A stretch of DNA of 64,000 nt from NCBI RefSeq assembly GCF_003054045.1, contig NZ_QBKH01000001.1:372001-436000 (forward strand), written 5' to 3'. Position numbers and translations under genes: made by a program. Shown piece by piece: positions 18,134-26,666 of the stretch. Position 1 is the stretch's first letter. Every line of letters begins with the position of its first letter. This DNA is from Sphingobacterium faecium. Lineage in GTDB: Bacteria > Bacteroidota > Bacteroidia > Sphingobacteriales > Sphingobacteriaceae. A model generated the notes under the pieces. It was given only the letters and a program-made list of their open reading frames with translations, was not told the DNA's origin and made no database searches.

Positions 18134-18946
18134 ATGGCACTAATATTTAAAGAGGGACGTCCTGTGGTCAGGTTAAGAGCGTTTCGTGCGATTGATGATC
18201 CTAAAACTTGTGAGCGTTTTATAGAAGGTCATGCACATGTTTTAACAGCGATAGGTGTTAAAAAAGTTACATCATCCAAAAATGATTGGATGTATAACCC
18301 TGCAGCTTTCGTTTTAATTGTGGAGTCTCTCGATGGGGAAAACGTATATGGAGGAGCCAGAATACATGTTTCTGGAGGTTCTCAACCTCTCCCGATCGAG
18401 GAGGCGACTGGAAAAATGGACGCTAAGATCTTTGATCTGGTTTGGGATTATGCACAAGAGGGTACAGGAGAAGGATGCGGATTATGGAATTCGCGCGAAA
18501 TTGCGGGTTATGGAATCGGTAGTATTTTCTTGACAAGAGCAGCGATTGCAATTGCCCCTCAAATAGGTATAAAATCATTATTTGCACTATGTGCTCCCTA
18601 TACGATTAATTTGACAAAATGCGTGGGTTATCGTTTGGAAAGCGGAGTGGGAAATAATGGTACATTCTATTACCCGAAACTTGATCTCCTTGCGACAACC
18701 ATGATTTTAGATGATGTCAATAATCTAGACTTAGCATCTGAAGAAGACAGAAAAGCAATTTTAGAATTGCGTAATACAGGCAACGTGGTGAGAATCGAGG
18801 AATTGCGATCCAAAGAGATTGAGATCCACTATATGTTGCAATTGGACAACATGGAGCGATGGAACTTGAAAGACGTAATCAACCAGATGACCAAACAGAA
18901 AAATAATGACGAATTTTTTGATGAGAATAATCTTAATATACTTTGA
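18134..18946 (+). CDS. N-acyltransferase-like (GNAT/autoinducer-synthase-fold) protein
   Basis: A 270-residue cytosolic protein. The layout resembles N-acyl amino acid and acyl-homoserine-lactone synthases: an N-terminal segment RLRAFRAIDDPKTCERFIEG, N50-D51-W52, then a strand ending GGARIHV (73-79, Arg76), then GCGLWNSREIAGYGIGS (114-130) followed by a helix and LFALCAPYTINLTKCVGY. AGYGIG sits where GNAT proteins have their acyl-CoA pyrophosphate loop, with Ala in place of the usual Arg/Gln. These similarities are seen by eye and need a structural search. I chose the ATG at 18134; the upstream TTG at 18104 lies within a TATTTTTG box. It is the first gene of a run with a methyltransferase and two kinases, so it may make a signal. 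The substrate is unknown. Confidence 0.55.
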   Translation: MALIFKEGRPVVRLRAFRAIDDPKTCERFIEGHAHVLTAIGVKKVTSSKNDWMYNPAAFVLIVESLDGENVYGGARIHVSGGSQPLPIEEATGKMDAKIFDLVWDYAQEGTGEGCGLWNSREIAGYGIGSIFLTRAAIAIAPQIGIKSLFALCAPYTINLTKCVGYRLESGVGNNGTFYYPKLDLLATTMILDDVNNLDLASEEDRKAILELRNTGNVVRIEELRSKEIEIHYMLQLDNMERWNLKDVINQMTKQKNNDEFFDENNLNIL

Positions 18947-18955
18947 TCAGATAAA

Positions 18956-19726
18956 ATGTACGAAAAGCACTATAATATAGACTATTTAGCCGAAACACTA
19001 AAATTACTTAGTGGTGTTAAAGAGAAATCTTACGCATTTTTTAAAAATACACCAGACGGGGGAACTATCGTTGATTTGGGTTGCGGCTCTGGACAGGATG
19101 TGCTGAATATGAGCCGTATGTTTAATAACGATAAATTGCAGTTTATTGGTATTGATCATGACCCTGAAATGATCGCGGCTGGCAATAATGCGATACAAGA
19201 GGAAACCAATGTCAAGTTTTTGGTTTCAAATGTATTGGAGATACCGTTAGCTGATAATTCAGTGGACGGCGTAAGGATGGAACGCTTAGTTCAACATCTT
19301 TCCGATCCCTTGACTTTGTTTAAAGAAACCCAACGCATTCTAAAAGATAAGGGAGTGATCGTGATTGTAGAGTCTGATTGGAATAGCCTCTCATTTTATA
19401 ATGGAGATAGCAATACGACAGCTAAATTGAACCATTATCTAACTGGAAAAAAAGTAAATAATGGAAAGGCAGCACAATCTTTATCGACGTATCTGATGGA
19501 AAGCGGATGTTCACAAATATCGATCGAAGTTTTTCCATTTGTATTAAAAAGATATGAAGATGCATGTAAATATCTGTGGATTGATAAAATGATAGATGAA
19601 ATGCATGCATTAGATATGATTGGAGCTGATGAACGAAATCATTTTATTGAATCCCAAAGACGTGCTGATCAATCTGGTTATTTTTCTTGTTCCATGAATA
19701 TTGTGGTCGTTTCGGCTGTTAAATAG
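18956..19726 (+). CDS. Class I SAM-dependent methyltransferase
   Basis: A 256-residue soluble enzyme with a Rossmann-type SAM fold: motif I TIVDLGCGSGQDVLNMS (about residues 35-51), the acidic end of strand 2 at FIGIDHDPEMIAAGN, motif II/III at FLVSNVLEIPLADNSVDGV, and the post-motif VRMERLVQHLSDPLTLFKET, with IVIVESDW after it. It belongs to the ubiE/Methyltransf_11-like group, so it methylates a small molecule more likely than nucleic acid or protein. It starts 9 bp after the acyltransferase-like gene and its stop is 1 bp before the sensor kinase start. This very tight packing suggests one operon and a shared pathway. The substrate is unknown; modification of the neighbouring enzyme's product is inference. 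Confidence 0.88.
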   Translation: MYEKHYNIDYLAETLKLLSGVKEKSYAFFKNTPDGGTIVDLGCGSGQDVLNMSRMFNNDKLQFIGIDHDPEMIAAGNNAIQEETNVKFLVSNVLEIPLADNSVDGVRMERLVQHLSDPLTLFKETQRILKDKGVIVIVESDWNSLSFYNGDSNTTAKLNHYLTGKKVNNGKAAQSLSTYLMESGCSQISIEVFPFVLKRYEDACKYLWIDKMIDEMHALDMIGADERNHFIESQRRADQSGYFSCSMNIVVVSAVK

Positions 19727-19727
19727 T

Positions 19728-21878
19728 ATGATGTTATTTAGATTGCTATTATTTTTATTAATAATACCTATACCTGTATTTAGTCAAATACAACTGGCTG
19801 ATAATTTTGAGTATGTGGCACCTGACTCTAATTTACATATATTAAAATTAGATAGAGAGGTGCAGCCGCAAGAGATCAAAACACTTCTCCATGAATTTAT
19901 TCCAAGTAAGAGTGCCAATCCAAATCTTGGGATTAGTAAGTTCAGCGTTTGGGTTGCTTTTTCAATTCAAAATCTCAGTAATCGTTCACATTATTTATTA
20001 GATGTTGCTTATCCGCTATTGGATGATGTCGAATTGTATGATGTAGATGATACTGGCCACCTTCGATCATTAGCTCATTTGGGAAGTTTCAAAGCTTTTA
20101 AACATCGGACTTATCAAAGCACAAATTATATTTTTGATCTCCACCTCAAGTCTCCCGAAACGAAGCAATATTTTTTAAGAGTAAAAAGTTCAGAACAAAT
20201 TATACTGCCTATTGCTGTGGGCAAGCCAGATATCGTTTGGGAAAGATTATGGAAAGAGAATATTTTATTAGGCTTATTTTTAGGCGTGGTGCTCATCATG
20301 GCCATCTACAATTTTTTCCTATTTCTGTCCGTGAGGGATTCAGCATATTTATACTATGTGCTTTATATCTCTTTTTTGGGTCTTACACAATTAGGAATTG
20401 TCGGCTTCAACTTTCAATTTCTATGGCCAAATAATCCGGAATGGGAATCGGTCAGTGTTGTTCTCTTTGCATGCTTGAGTAGTATCGCTGTATTGTTTTT
20501 TTCCAATCAGTTCCTCAATCTCCGTACGAATGCACCCATCATTCGTAAGATGTTGTTGGTGCTTTTGGTTTTGTTCGTGATTAGTTTTCTCTTGATGATT
20601 TTTGGTTATCATCAGTTCGCATTCGAATTGATGCAGATTACCACTTCATTGGAGACAGCTGTGCTATTTGTCGCTTCTTTATATGTGTTAAAAAAGAATT
20701 ATCTTCCAGCAAGATATTTCTTTATCGCATGGTTTATCTTACTTATAGGAGCTTTAATATTTCTTTTAAAGGATTATGGAATATTGCCCTATAACTTGTT
20801 TACCAGCAATTCTTTTAGGCTAGCATCCATTATTGAAATGGCCTTACTTTCTTTTGCTTTAGCTTCTCGCATTAATATTTTGAAAAAGGAAAAAGAAATA
20901 TCTCAAGCTAAAGAATTAGCAACTTCACTTGAGAATGAGCGTTTGATACGTGAGCAAAATGTCGTATTAGAGCTAAAGGTAGAAGAGCGAACAAGTGAAT
21001 TGATGGAGGCTAATGAATCATTGCAAGCAACCTTGACTCACTTAAAAGAGACGCAATCGCAATTGGTAGAAGCAGAGAAAATGGCATCTTTAGGACAATT
21101 AACTGCTGGTGTAGCTCATGAAATCAATAATCCGATTAATTTTGTAACTTCAAATGTTGCTCCTTTGAAACGTGATATTAATATGATTTGGGATACTTTG
21201 GAAGAAGTCGAGCATCTTGCTTTTGATCAAGACCTTTCCCTAAGTGAAAAGAAATCACGTATCCAAGCTTATAAAGAGGAAATCGATATCGAATACTTAA
21301 AAACGGAGGTTGACTTTTTACTTAAGGGCATGAGTGATGGTGCTAATCGGACTGCTGAGATCGTTAAAAGTCTTCGTATTTTCTCTCGCGTAGATGAAGA
21401 TACACTTAAATTTGCTGATATTAATGAAGGATTGGAATCTACCATGGTCATTCTGAATAGTTTGATACAACAGGGAATTGAGGTGAAGAAAAATTATGGT
21501 GATTTGCCACTTATTGAATGTTACGCAGGTAAACTTAATCAGGTTTTTCTAAATGTTTTAACAAATGCGATCTATGCTATAAATAAAAAGTTTGTCAATA
21601 AACCAGGGGGAGTGTTAAAATTGAACACTGGAATAGAGGAGGATCAATCGTTTATTTTTATTAGTATCGAAGACAACGGTATTGGCATTCCTGCTAATAT
21701 CAGAGAGAAAATATTCGAACCATTTTTTACAACAAAAGATGTTGGTGAAGGTACAGGATTAGGCATGTCTATTGCTTATAATACAATTGCTAAGCATAAT
21801 GGAAAAATAGTCGTTGATTCTGTCGTAGGGGAAGGTACTATGTTTAAATTGATTATTCCTATTCGACAAATTATTTAA
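19728..21878 (+). CDS. 7TMR-DISM sensor histidine kinase
   Basis: A 716-residue membrane kinase. A signal peptide (to about residue 20, ending PVFSQ) precedes a beta-rich extracellular 7TMR-DISMED2-type domain (about 30-165). Seven hydrophobic segments span about 178-390 (7TMR-DISM), then a coiled coil (about 395-450), HisKA with H464 (GQLTAGVAHEINNPINF), and HATPase with N box (FLNVLTNAIYAI), G1 (DNGIGIP) and G2 (GEGTGLGMSI). The ATG at 19728 is preferred over an in-frame TTG at 19701, because the latter lies inside the methyltransferase gene. DISM domains are thought to bind small ligands outside the cell. Its position after the acyltransferase-like and methyltransferase genes makes it the candidate receptor of their product (inference). 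Confidence 0.9.
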   Translation: MMLFRLLLFLLIIPIPVFSQIQLADNFEYVAPDSNLHILKLDREVQPQEIKTLLHEFIPSKSANPNLGISKFSVWVAFSIQNLSNRSHYLLDVAYPLLDDVELYDVDDTGHLRSLAHLGSFKAFKHRTYQSTNYIFDLHLKSPETKQYFLRVKSSEQIILPIAVGKPDIVWERLWKENILLGLFLGVVLIMAIYNFFLFLSVRDSAYLYYVLYISFLGLTQLGIVGFNFQFLWPNNPEWESVSVVLFACLSSIAVLFFSNQFLNLRTNAPIIRKMLLVLLVLFVISFLLMIFGYHQFAFELMQITTSLETAVLFVASLYVLKKNYLPARYFFIAWFILLIGALIFLLKDYGILPYNLFTSNSFRLASIIEMALLSFALASRINILKKEKEISQAKELATSLENERLIREQNVVLELKVEERTSELMEANESLQATLTHLKETQSQLVEAEKMASLGQLTAGVAHEINNPINFVTSNVAPLKRDINMIWDTLEEVEHLAFDQDLSLSEKKSRIQAYKEEIDIEYLKTEVDFLLKGMSDGANRTAEIVKSLRIFSRVDEDTLKFADINEGLESTMVILNSLIQQGIEVKKNYGDLPLIECYAGKLNQVFLNVLTNAIYAINKKFVNKPGGVLKLNTGIEEDQSFIFISIEDNGIGIPANIREKIFEPFFTTKDVGEGTGLGMSIAYNTIAKHNGKIVVDSVVGEGTMFKLIIPIRQII

Positions 21879-21952
21879 CAAAGGGAATGTACTTAAAGTA
21901 ACAAATATTCTTACTTTTGTTATTGCGGAATGCATTGCTATATTATTAGATT

Positions 21953-23038
21953 ATGATTAAAGACATAGAAATATTATATATTGATGATGAATTAAATAAC
22001 CTATTTGGTTTTAAAGCCAATTTTAGATATAGCTATGTTGTGCACACCGCTTCCTCGACAGTTCAAGCTGAAGAAATACTCATTAAAAATCCTAATATCC
22101 GGATTATATTCTGTGATCAGCGTATGCCAAATGAATTGGGGATCGATTTCTTTTTCCGTATAAAAAAAGAGTTTCCAAGACCGATTCGTATTCTATTAAC
22201 AGCATATGCGGATATGGAGACTGTAATCGATGCCGTTAACAAGGGACATATTTTTAGATTCGTCCGTAAACCGTGGTTGGAAGAGGAGATGATTTCTTGT
22301 ATTGAAGAAGCTGATAAGTTTTATGCAGCCAATTCCATGTTGGATATTAAAAATGAGGAACTTGAAAAAGCCTACCATGAACTAGATAAATTCGCTTACA
22401 GTGTAAGTCACGATCTTCGTGATCCACTTACTGGAGTCTTATCAGCTGTCAAGCTGGCTTTACAATTTGATCAAATCGATCAAATTCATGAATTGCTCAC
22501 CTTGATGGACGGTTCTTTGACTAGGCTTGATTTATACATTGATAGTTTACGAGACTATTATTTGTTGAGACGCGGAGAATTATTTTTATCTAATATCGAT
22601 TTTAAAGAGCTTTTCAATGATATTTCAGCATTTTACAATATGTATGTGCGTAATAACGATGTACAATTTTTAATACATGTTGATCAGCAGGAAGATTTTA
22701 AATGTGATAAGACTGTTTTAGAATTAATTTTGCATAATCTACTTTCTAACGCATTTAAATATCAACGTAAAGATCAGGAAAATAAGTTCGTAAAGCTGTC
22801 TGTGAAAGTCGTTGAAGGCTATGCTACTTTTATCGTTAGTGATTGTGGAATTGGAATTTCTCCAGAATATATCAATGATATTTTTAAATTGTTTTTCAGG
22901 GCGAGTGATCAGGCCGAGGGTATGGGTTTTGGTCTTTACAACGTGAAAAGTGCCTTAATGAAATTACAAGGCACAGTTGATGTGCAATCTGATATTGGGG
23001 TTGGAACAACTTTTACCATAGTTGTTCCAAGTAAGTAG
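21953..23038 (+). CDS. Response regulator-histidine kinase hybrid (receiver first)
   Basis: A 361-residue soluble protein. The receiver (about 5-120) has D10/D11, phospho-acceptor D55 (IIFCDQRMPNELG) and K106 (FVRKPW). After a short linker comes a HisKA-like helix pair with H153 (SVSHDLRDPLTGV) and a HATPase domain with N box (NLLSNAFKY), G1 (DCGIGI) and G2 (GMGFGLY). This REC-HK order fits a cytosolic relay that accepts phosphate from the membrane kinase 74 bp upstream. It has no DNA-binding domain, so the output must pass through another protein, such as the stand-alone receiver at 23066. The receiver is clearly paralogous to that protein (shared DQRMP, D-VIDAVNKG and KPW). Confidence 0.9.
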   Translation: MIKDIEILYIDDELNNLFGFKANFRYSYVVHTASSTVQAEEILIKNPNIRIIFCDQRMPNELGIDFFFRIKKEFPRPIRILLTAYADMETVIDAVNKGHIFRFVRKPWLEEEMISCIEEADKFYAANSMLDIKNEELEKAYHELDKFAYSVSHDLRDPLTGVLSAVKLALQFDQIDQIHELLTLMDGSLTRLDLYIDSLRDYYLLRRGELFLSNIDFKELFNDISAFYNMYVRNNDVQFLIHVDQQEDFKCDKTVLELILHNLLSNAFKYQRKDQENKFVKLSVKVVEGYATFIVSDCGIGISPEYINDIFKLFFRASDQAEGMGFGLYNVKSALMKLQGTVDVQSDIGVGTTFTIVVPSK

Positions 23039-23065
23039 TTGATATCTGATACCGCTAATTATTGC

Positions 23066-23551
23066 TTAAGAAAGCAGTTTTTGACGAAGTAAAAATTCCA
23101 ACTGTTCGTTAGATAATTCCAATTTTGAATAAGTATCCAATAAATTTTTACGTTCAGAATAGATATCATACGCACGGTTGATGGTTTCATCCAATTCTTC
23201 TTCGCTCCAAGGTTTGTTTAGATAATGAAATATCTTTCCTTTGTTTACAGCATCTATGACTGCGCCCATATCTGTATAGCCAGTTAGTAAAATACGCATA
23301 GGTTCTGGGTCGATGTTGATAATCTCTTCCAGTAATTCAACCCCCGTCATTTCCGGCATCCGTTGATCAGTCACAATGACATCAATGGAATTTTTCTTGA
23401 CAATATCGATGGCTTCAGAACCACTGATGGCAGTGAATATTTTATACTTGAACCGGAATGTCGCTTTAAAGGAAACGAGATTGTTTTCCTCATCATCAAC
23501 ATATAATACAGTTATTTTGGGTTTTTTATTTTCCATGTTATTTGTTGTCAT
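23066..23551 (-). CDS. Stand-alone receiver-domain protein
   Basis: A 161-residue protein that is almost entirely a receiver domain: acidic pair in YVDDEENN (D19, D20), phospho-acceptor D62 (VIVTDQRMPEMTG), T in LLTGYTD, and the Lys of LNKPW. A short helical tail (about 125-161) follows. It is convergent with the REC-HK hybrid, with 27 bp between stops. Its receiver resembles that of the hybrid in the same region, which suggests local duplication and a shared pathway. With no output domain it may act by protein contact. A start at 23536 (MENKKPK) is equally plausible. Confidence 0.88.
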   Translation of the reverse strand: MTTNNMENKKPKITVLYVDDEENNLVSFKATFRFKYKIFTAISGSEAIDIVKKNSIDVIVTDQRMPEMTGVELLEEIINIDPEPMRILLTGYTDMGAVIDAVNKGKIFHYLNKPWSEEELDETINRAYDIYSERKNLLDTYSKLELSNEQLEFLLRQKLLS

Positions 23552-23927
23552 AAGTAAGAGATATTAATAAAATCGCCTTAACAATATACAAATGCTGTTA
23601 TTATTATTTGTAATAACAAATGTTTAATACATTGGTTTGTAACTAAATATGCTTATATATATATTTATCGATGATAAAAAAAGCTTTTTCAGTATTTAAT
23701 CAAACAAGATGTACCTATAGATAGAATAGTTATTTTTATGTATTACAAAGTTAAAGAATAATTTGAATCTAATTTCAATATGAAGCAGATTCATGAAAAA
23801 TATTTTTGATTAAATAATTGATTGAAGTACCGCGAATCTATCGCATGATGAAGAAGGTGAACCGCTAAATCGTTTTCAGCTTTATAGCGTATCTTTGTTA
23901 AATGAATGCTTTTGAACACATCTTTAC
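23552..23927 (+). other. Divergent intergenic region with LytS promoter candidate
   Basis: This gap of about 375 bp is AT-rich and holds no gene. TATCTTTG at 23890-23897 matches the -7 consensus TAnnTTTG and is 30 bp before the LytS start. No good -33 TTTG lies at the usual spacing. Nothing else is recognisable. Confidence 0.45.
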
Positions 23928-25013
23928 ATGAAAAATGGACAAATTATTATTGGCTATGAAAATAGTCTTTTTATAGATTTTATAATAGATAGTAAATACC
24001 GATGGATTCGGCATGTCCTACTAATCGCAGCCATTATAGGGATTCATTTTTTACCCAATAGTGCTCCCGCAGAGGTAGATAAGAAGGCTGAGATATGGAA
24101 TTTATGGGTCAAATTCATCTCCATTATTATCCTCTTGGCTCTCTTTTATATCAACCATTATATTTTGATTCCTTTTTTTATACTAAAAAGTAGATTCTTA
24201 GATTATGCCGGTAGTTTATTTTCACTTTACACCTTCATATTTTTAAGTATGCTGGTACTGGAAAGTCAGGAATTGCAGTTTGTTAAAAAACAGGATCAGT
24301 CACTTTTAAACTGGAAGGATTTTATAGTTTTGATTATTCTATTTACCATTTTTATAGCTGCGGTAAGTAGTGTTAAGTTATTTAAAATATGGATCGTTAA
24401 TTTAATTAGGTTTAAAGAATTTGAAAATAATACGTTAACCATTCAGCTTGAACAGCTCAAAAGTCAGATTAATCCTCATTTTTTATTTAATACACTTAAT
24501 AACATTAATTTTTTGATTGATGAAAACCCCAAATTAGCATCAAAAGTTCTAGTGAAACTGAGTGATATTCTTCGAAATCAATTGTATTTATCAAAAGGGG
24601 ATACGATCGAACTTGGGAAAGAAATAGTGGTATTGAGAAATATTCTCTTTCTGGAAGATATCCGTAGGGATAAATTTATAGTGGATTTTAAGGTTGATAG
24701 CGATTTGGAAAAGATGCATGTATCACCATTTCTTTTTATACCTTTTATTGAAAATGTGGTCAAGCATGGTGCACATCAAACTATGGAGGGAGGTTTACAT
24801 GTACAGATCCAGTTATCCATAAATAATCAGCATATTTGTTTTACCTGTATCAATTCGCAAAAAAAGAAACTGCATCAAGCAGCGTATGGGGGTTTAGGAT
24901 TAAGTAATATTCGTAAACGACTAGAAATCCTTTATCCTCAGACATATGATTTACAGATAGATGATGGTGGAGATATATTTAAAGTTTTTTTAAGTATTCC
25001 AATAAAAGATTGA
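23928..25013 (+). CDS. LytS-family sensor histidine kinase (His_kinase, PF06580 type)
   Basis: A 361-residue inner-membrane kinase with four hydrophobic segments (about 28-44, 61-85, 95-111, 131-155), a short coiled coil and a His_kinase domain. Phospho-acceptor H184 lies in KSQINPHFLFNTLNNINF. The catalytic part has the N-box-like FIPFIENVVKHG and the glycine box GGLGLSNIRKRL. No extracellular sensor domain of note is present, so the signal may be sensed in the membrane. The stop is 1 bp before the LytTR regulator start, which makes them a two-component pair. This family is widespread in Bacteroidota; targets are often next to the pair, and here the nearest neighbours are a convergent DUF4249/TonB receptor pair. 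Confidence 0.93.
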   Translation: MKNGQIIIGYENSLFIDFIIDSKYRWIRHVLLIAAIIGIHFLPNSAPAEVDKKAEIWNLWVKFISIIILLALFYINHYILIPFFILKSRFLDYAGSLFSLYTFIFLSMLVLESQELQFVKKQDQSLLNWKDFIVLIILFTIFIAAVSSVKLFKIWIVNLIRFKEFENNTLTIQLEQLKSQINPHFLFNTLNNINFLIDENPKLASKVLVKLSDILRNQLYLSKGDTIELGKEIVVLRNILFLEDIRRDKFIVDFKVDSDLEKMHVSPFLFIPFIENVVKHGAHQTMEGGLHVQIQLSINNQHICFTCINSQKKKLHQAAYGGLGLSNIRKRLEILYPQTYDLQIDDGGDIFKVFLSIPIKD

Positions 25014-25014
25014 T

Positions 25015-25743
25015 ATGACTAAAGACAAGTTAACGATTAAATATATTGTCATTGAGGACGAACCCTTGGCTAGGAGGGGTCTGGTCAAATTATTAAAAGA
25101 TTATGAGTGCTTGGAGTGTATGGGTATGTATAGTAATACAGAAGATGCCCGTATGATCATGGAAGGGCAACAGTTAGATTTGGTTTTTTTAGATATTCAT
25201 TTGCCGGAGGAGACTGGATTGGAGTTTGCAAAGCTTGTCCCAGCTTCTATCCAGATTATCTTTACGACAGCCTATCCCAATTATGCTTTAGAAAGTTACG
25301 AATTGAATGCTTTAGATTATCTTTTAAAGCCTATTGCTGAAGACCGTTTGAAAAAAGCTGTGGATAAAGTAATTAACCATTTTCAAAAAAACATATCAGA
25401 GCAGGAAATAGTAACGCAGACTGATCACATTTTTGTAAAAGCTGATCGCAAACTGTTTCGACTGGAATTAAATGAAATTCAATACATAGAGGCGATGAAA
25501 GATTATGTGATGATTCATACAAAGAATAAAAAATTAATGGTAGCGATGAATATCAAGACCATTTGTAATCAACTGCCCGGTTCGGATTTTGTCCGTGTCA
25601 ACAAGTCATTTGTCGTCAATTTGAATAATATTGAAAGTGTGGATAATCATTGGGTGACTGTGGCTGGATTTGAGATGCCCCTAGGAGCTAGCTTTAAAGA
25701 GAATTTATTAAAGCGAATTGAGAAACACACTATCAATCGATAA
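25015..25743 (+). CDS. LytTR-family response regulator
   Basis: A 242-residue regulator with a receiver (about 8-125; acidic ED at 14-15, D60 in LVFLDIHLPEETG, Lys in LLKPI) and a LytTR DNA-binding domain (about 140-240) containing IFVKADRKLFRLELNEIQYI, DYVMIH and FVRVNKSFVVNLNNIE. LytTR domains bind short direct repeats upstream of target genes. It is translationally coupled to the LytS kinase. The gene ends about 65 bp before a strong bidirectional terminator that separates it from the convergent lipoprotein gene. Targets are not visible from sequence alone. Confidence 0.95.
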   Translation: MTKDKLTIKYIVIEDEPLARRGLVKLLKDYECLECMGMYSNTEDARMIMEGQQLDLVFLDIHLPEETGLEFAKLVPASIQIIFTTAYPNYALESYELNALDYLLKPIAEDRLKKAVDKVINHFQKNISEQEIVTQTDHIFVKADRKLFRLELNEIQYIEAMKDYVMIHTKNKKLMVAMNIKTICNQLPGSDFVRVNKSFVVNLNNIESVDNHWVTVAGFEMPLGASFKENLLKRIEKHTINR

Positions 25744-25807
25744 TTTGAGGAGGAGGAGAAATTTTATGAGAACATCAAGATTCAACCATGAGTCGCACGT
25801 ATTATTA

Positions 25808-25843
25808 AGTAAAGGAGATTTCTTATCGGAAATCTCCTTTACT
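25808..25843. terminator. Bidirectional terminator between LytTR and DUF4249 genes
   Basis: A perfect 15-bp stem (AGTAAAGGAGATTTC with its reverse complement) around a 6-nt loop, placed between two convergent genes. Flanking A/T-rich tails suit termination in both directions. Confidence 0.85.
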
Positions 25844-25858
25844 TTAAATAGAAGCAAG

Positions 25859-26647
25859 TTAATCCACCTGGATTTGTTTGCTTGACGTGGTCTGTGCACT
25901 AAAATAACCAAATACAGACGGGCTAATATTAGTGGGGGGATTACTGGGCGTTATACCCGCACCAGCAGACTGCTGCATGAGACTATACCAATATTGATAG
26001 ATGTTTTTATCTATCCCGATCATTTCGACGCGAATTTTATCTCCAGAAATGATATCGACGTCTTCATCGGGTCTTAATGTAACACTGACCTGATTTCCAT
26101 TGTTAAAATCATCATTTACTGCATATATATCTTTAATCTGTTTATCATTGACAAATAGGACGAACCGATATTGATTAATTTGATCTTTGGGATCCTGATA
26201 AAATACTTTTATGTTGCGGGTATCTTTTTCTCCAAACTTAGGTTTTTCCGCAGCAATTGAATCTAGGTTTACCACTTGAGGCATCTGCGATATCGCCGTA
26301 TATTTGTTTTCATGAAGACGAACTTCAAAGCTGTAGCTTTTTCCAGGTATTCCGGTAAATGCTTTCGACATATAGGTGCCTGCAGTGGTTTCGCTAAATA
26401 CATATTCATTTTTTTCATCATCCCGGACAATAACAATGGCGCCTGATACTGCTGGATAGTTGCTGTGATCTGAAAATGCGATATTTTTACTCAGCTTAAT
26501 TTCTTGTTGTGCTTCTGTATTGTTAATGATACCTTCAATGACAAGCTTGCCGATATCATCGTCTACTTGAATATCAATGACTTTTTCACAAGAAGTCGCT
26601 AAGATAAAAAGAATCAGGATGAGCGAATATGGAATATATGTTTTCAT
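25859..26647 (-). CDS. DUF4249 family outer-membrane-associated lipoprotein
   Basis: The ATG at 26647 gives MKTYIPYSLILILFILATSC, a clear lipoprotein signal with a lipobox Cys at residue 20. An upstream in-frame extension exists but would overlap the receptor gene and bury the signal. The mature 243 residues are beta-rich (VIEGIINNTEAQQEIKLSKN) and match the DUF4249 pattern that regularly accompanies TonB-dependent receptors in Bacteroidota. It starts 19 bp after the receptor stop on the same strand, so the two form an operon. It probably helps capture or gate the receptor's ligand at the cell surface, but no ligand can be named. Confidence 0.88.
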   Translation of the reverse strand: MKTYIPYSLILILFILATSCEKVIDIQVDDDIGKLVIEGIINNTEAQQEIKLSKNIAFSDHSNYPAVSGAIVIVRDDEKNEYVFSETTAGTYMSKAFTGIPGKSYSFEVRLHENKYTAISQMPQVVNLDSIAAEKPKFGEKDTRNIKVFYQDPKDQINQYRFVLFVNDKQIKDIYAVNDDFNNGNQVSVTLRPDEDVDIISGDKIRVEMIGIDKNIYQYWYSLMQQSAGAGITPSNPPTNISPSVFGYFSAQTTSSKQIQVD

Positions 26648-26666
26648 GTTTTTTGCTGATTTAAGA

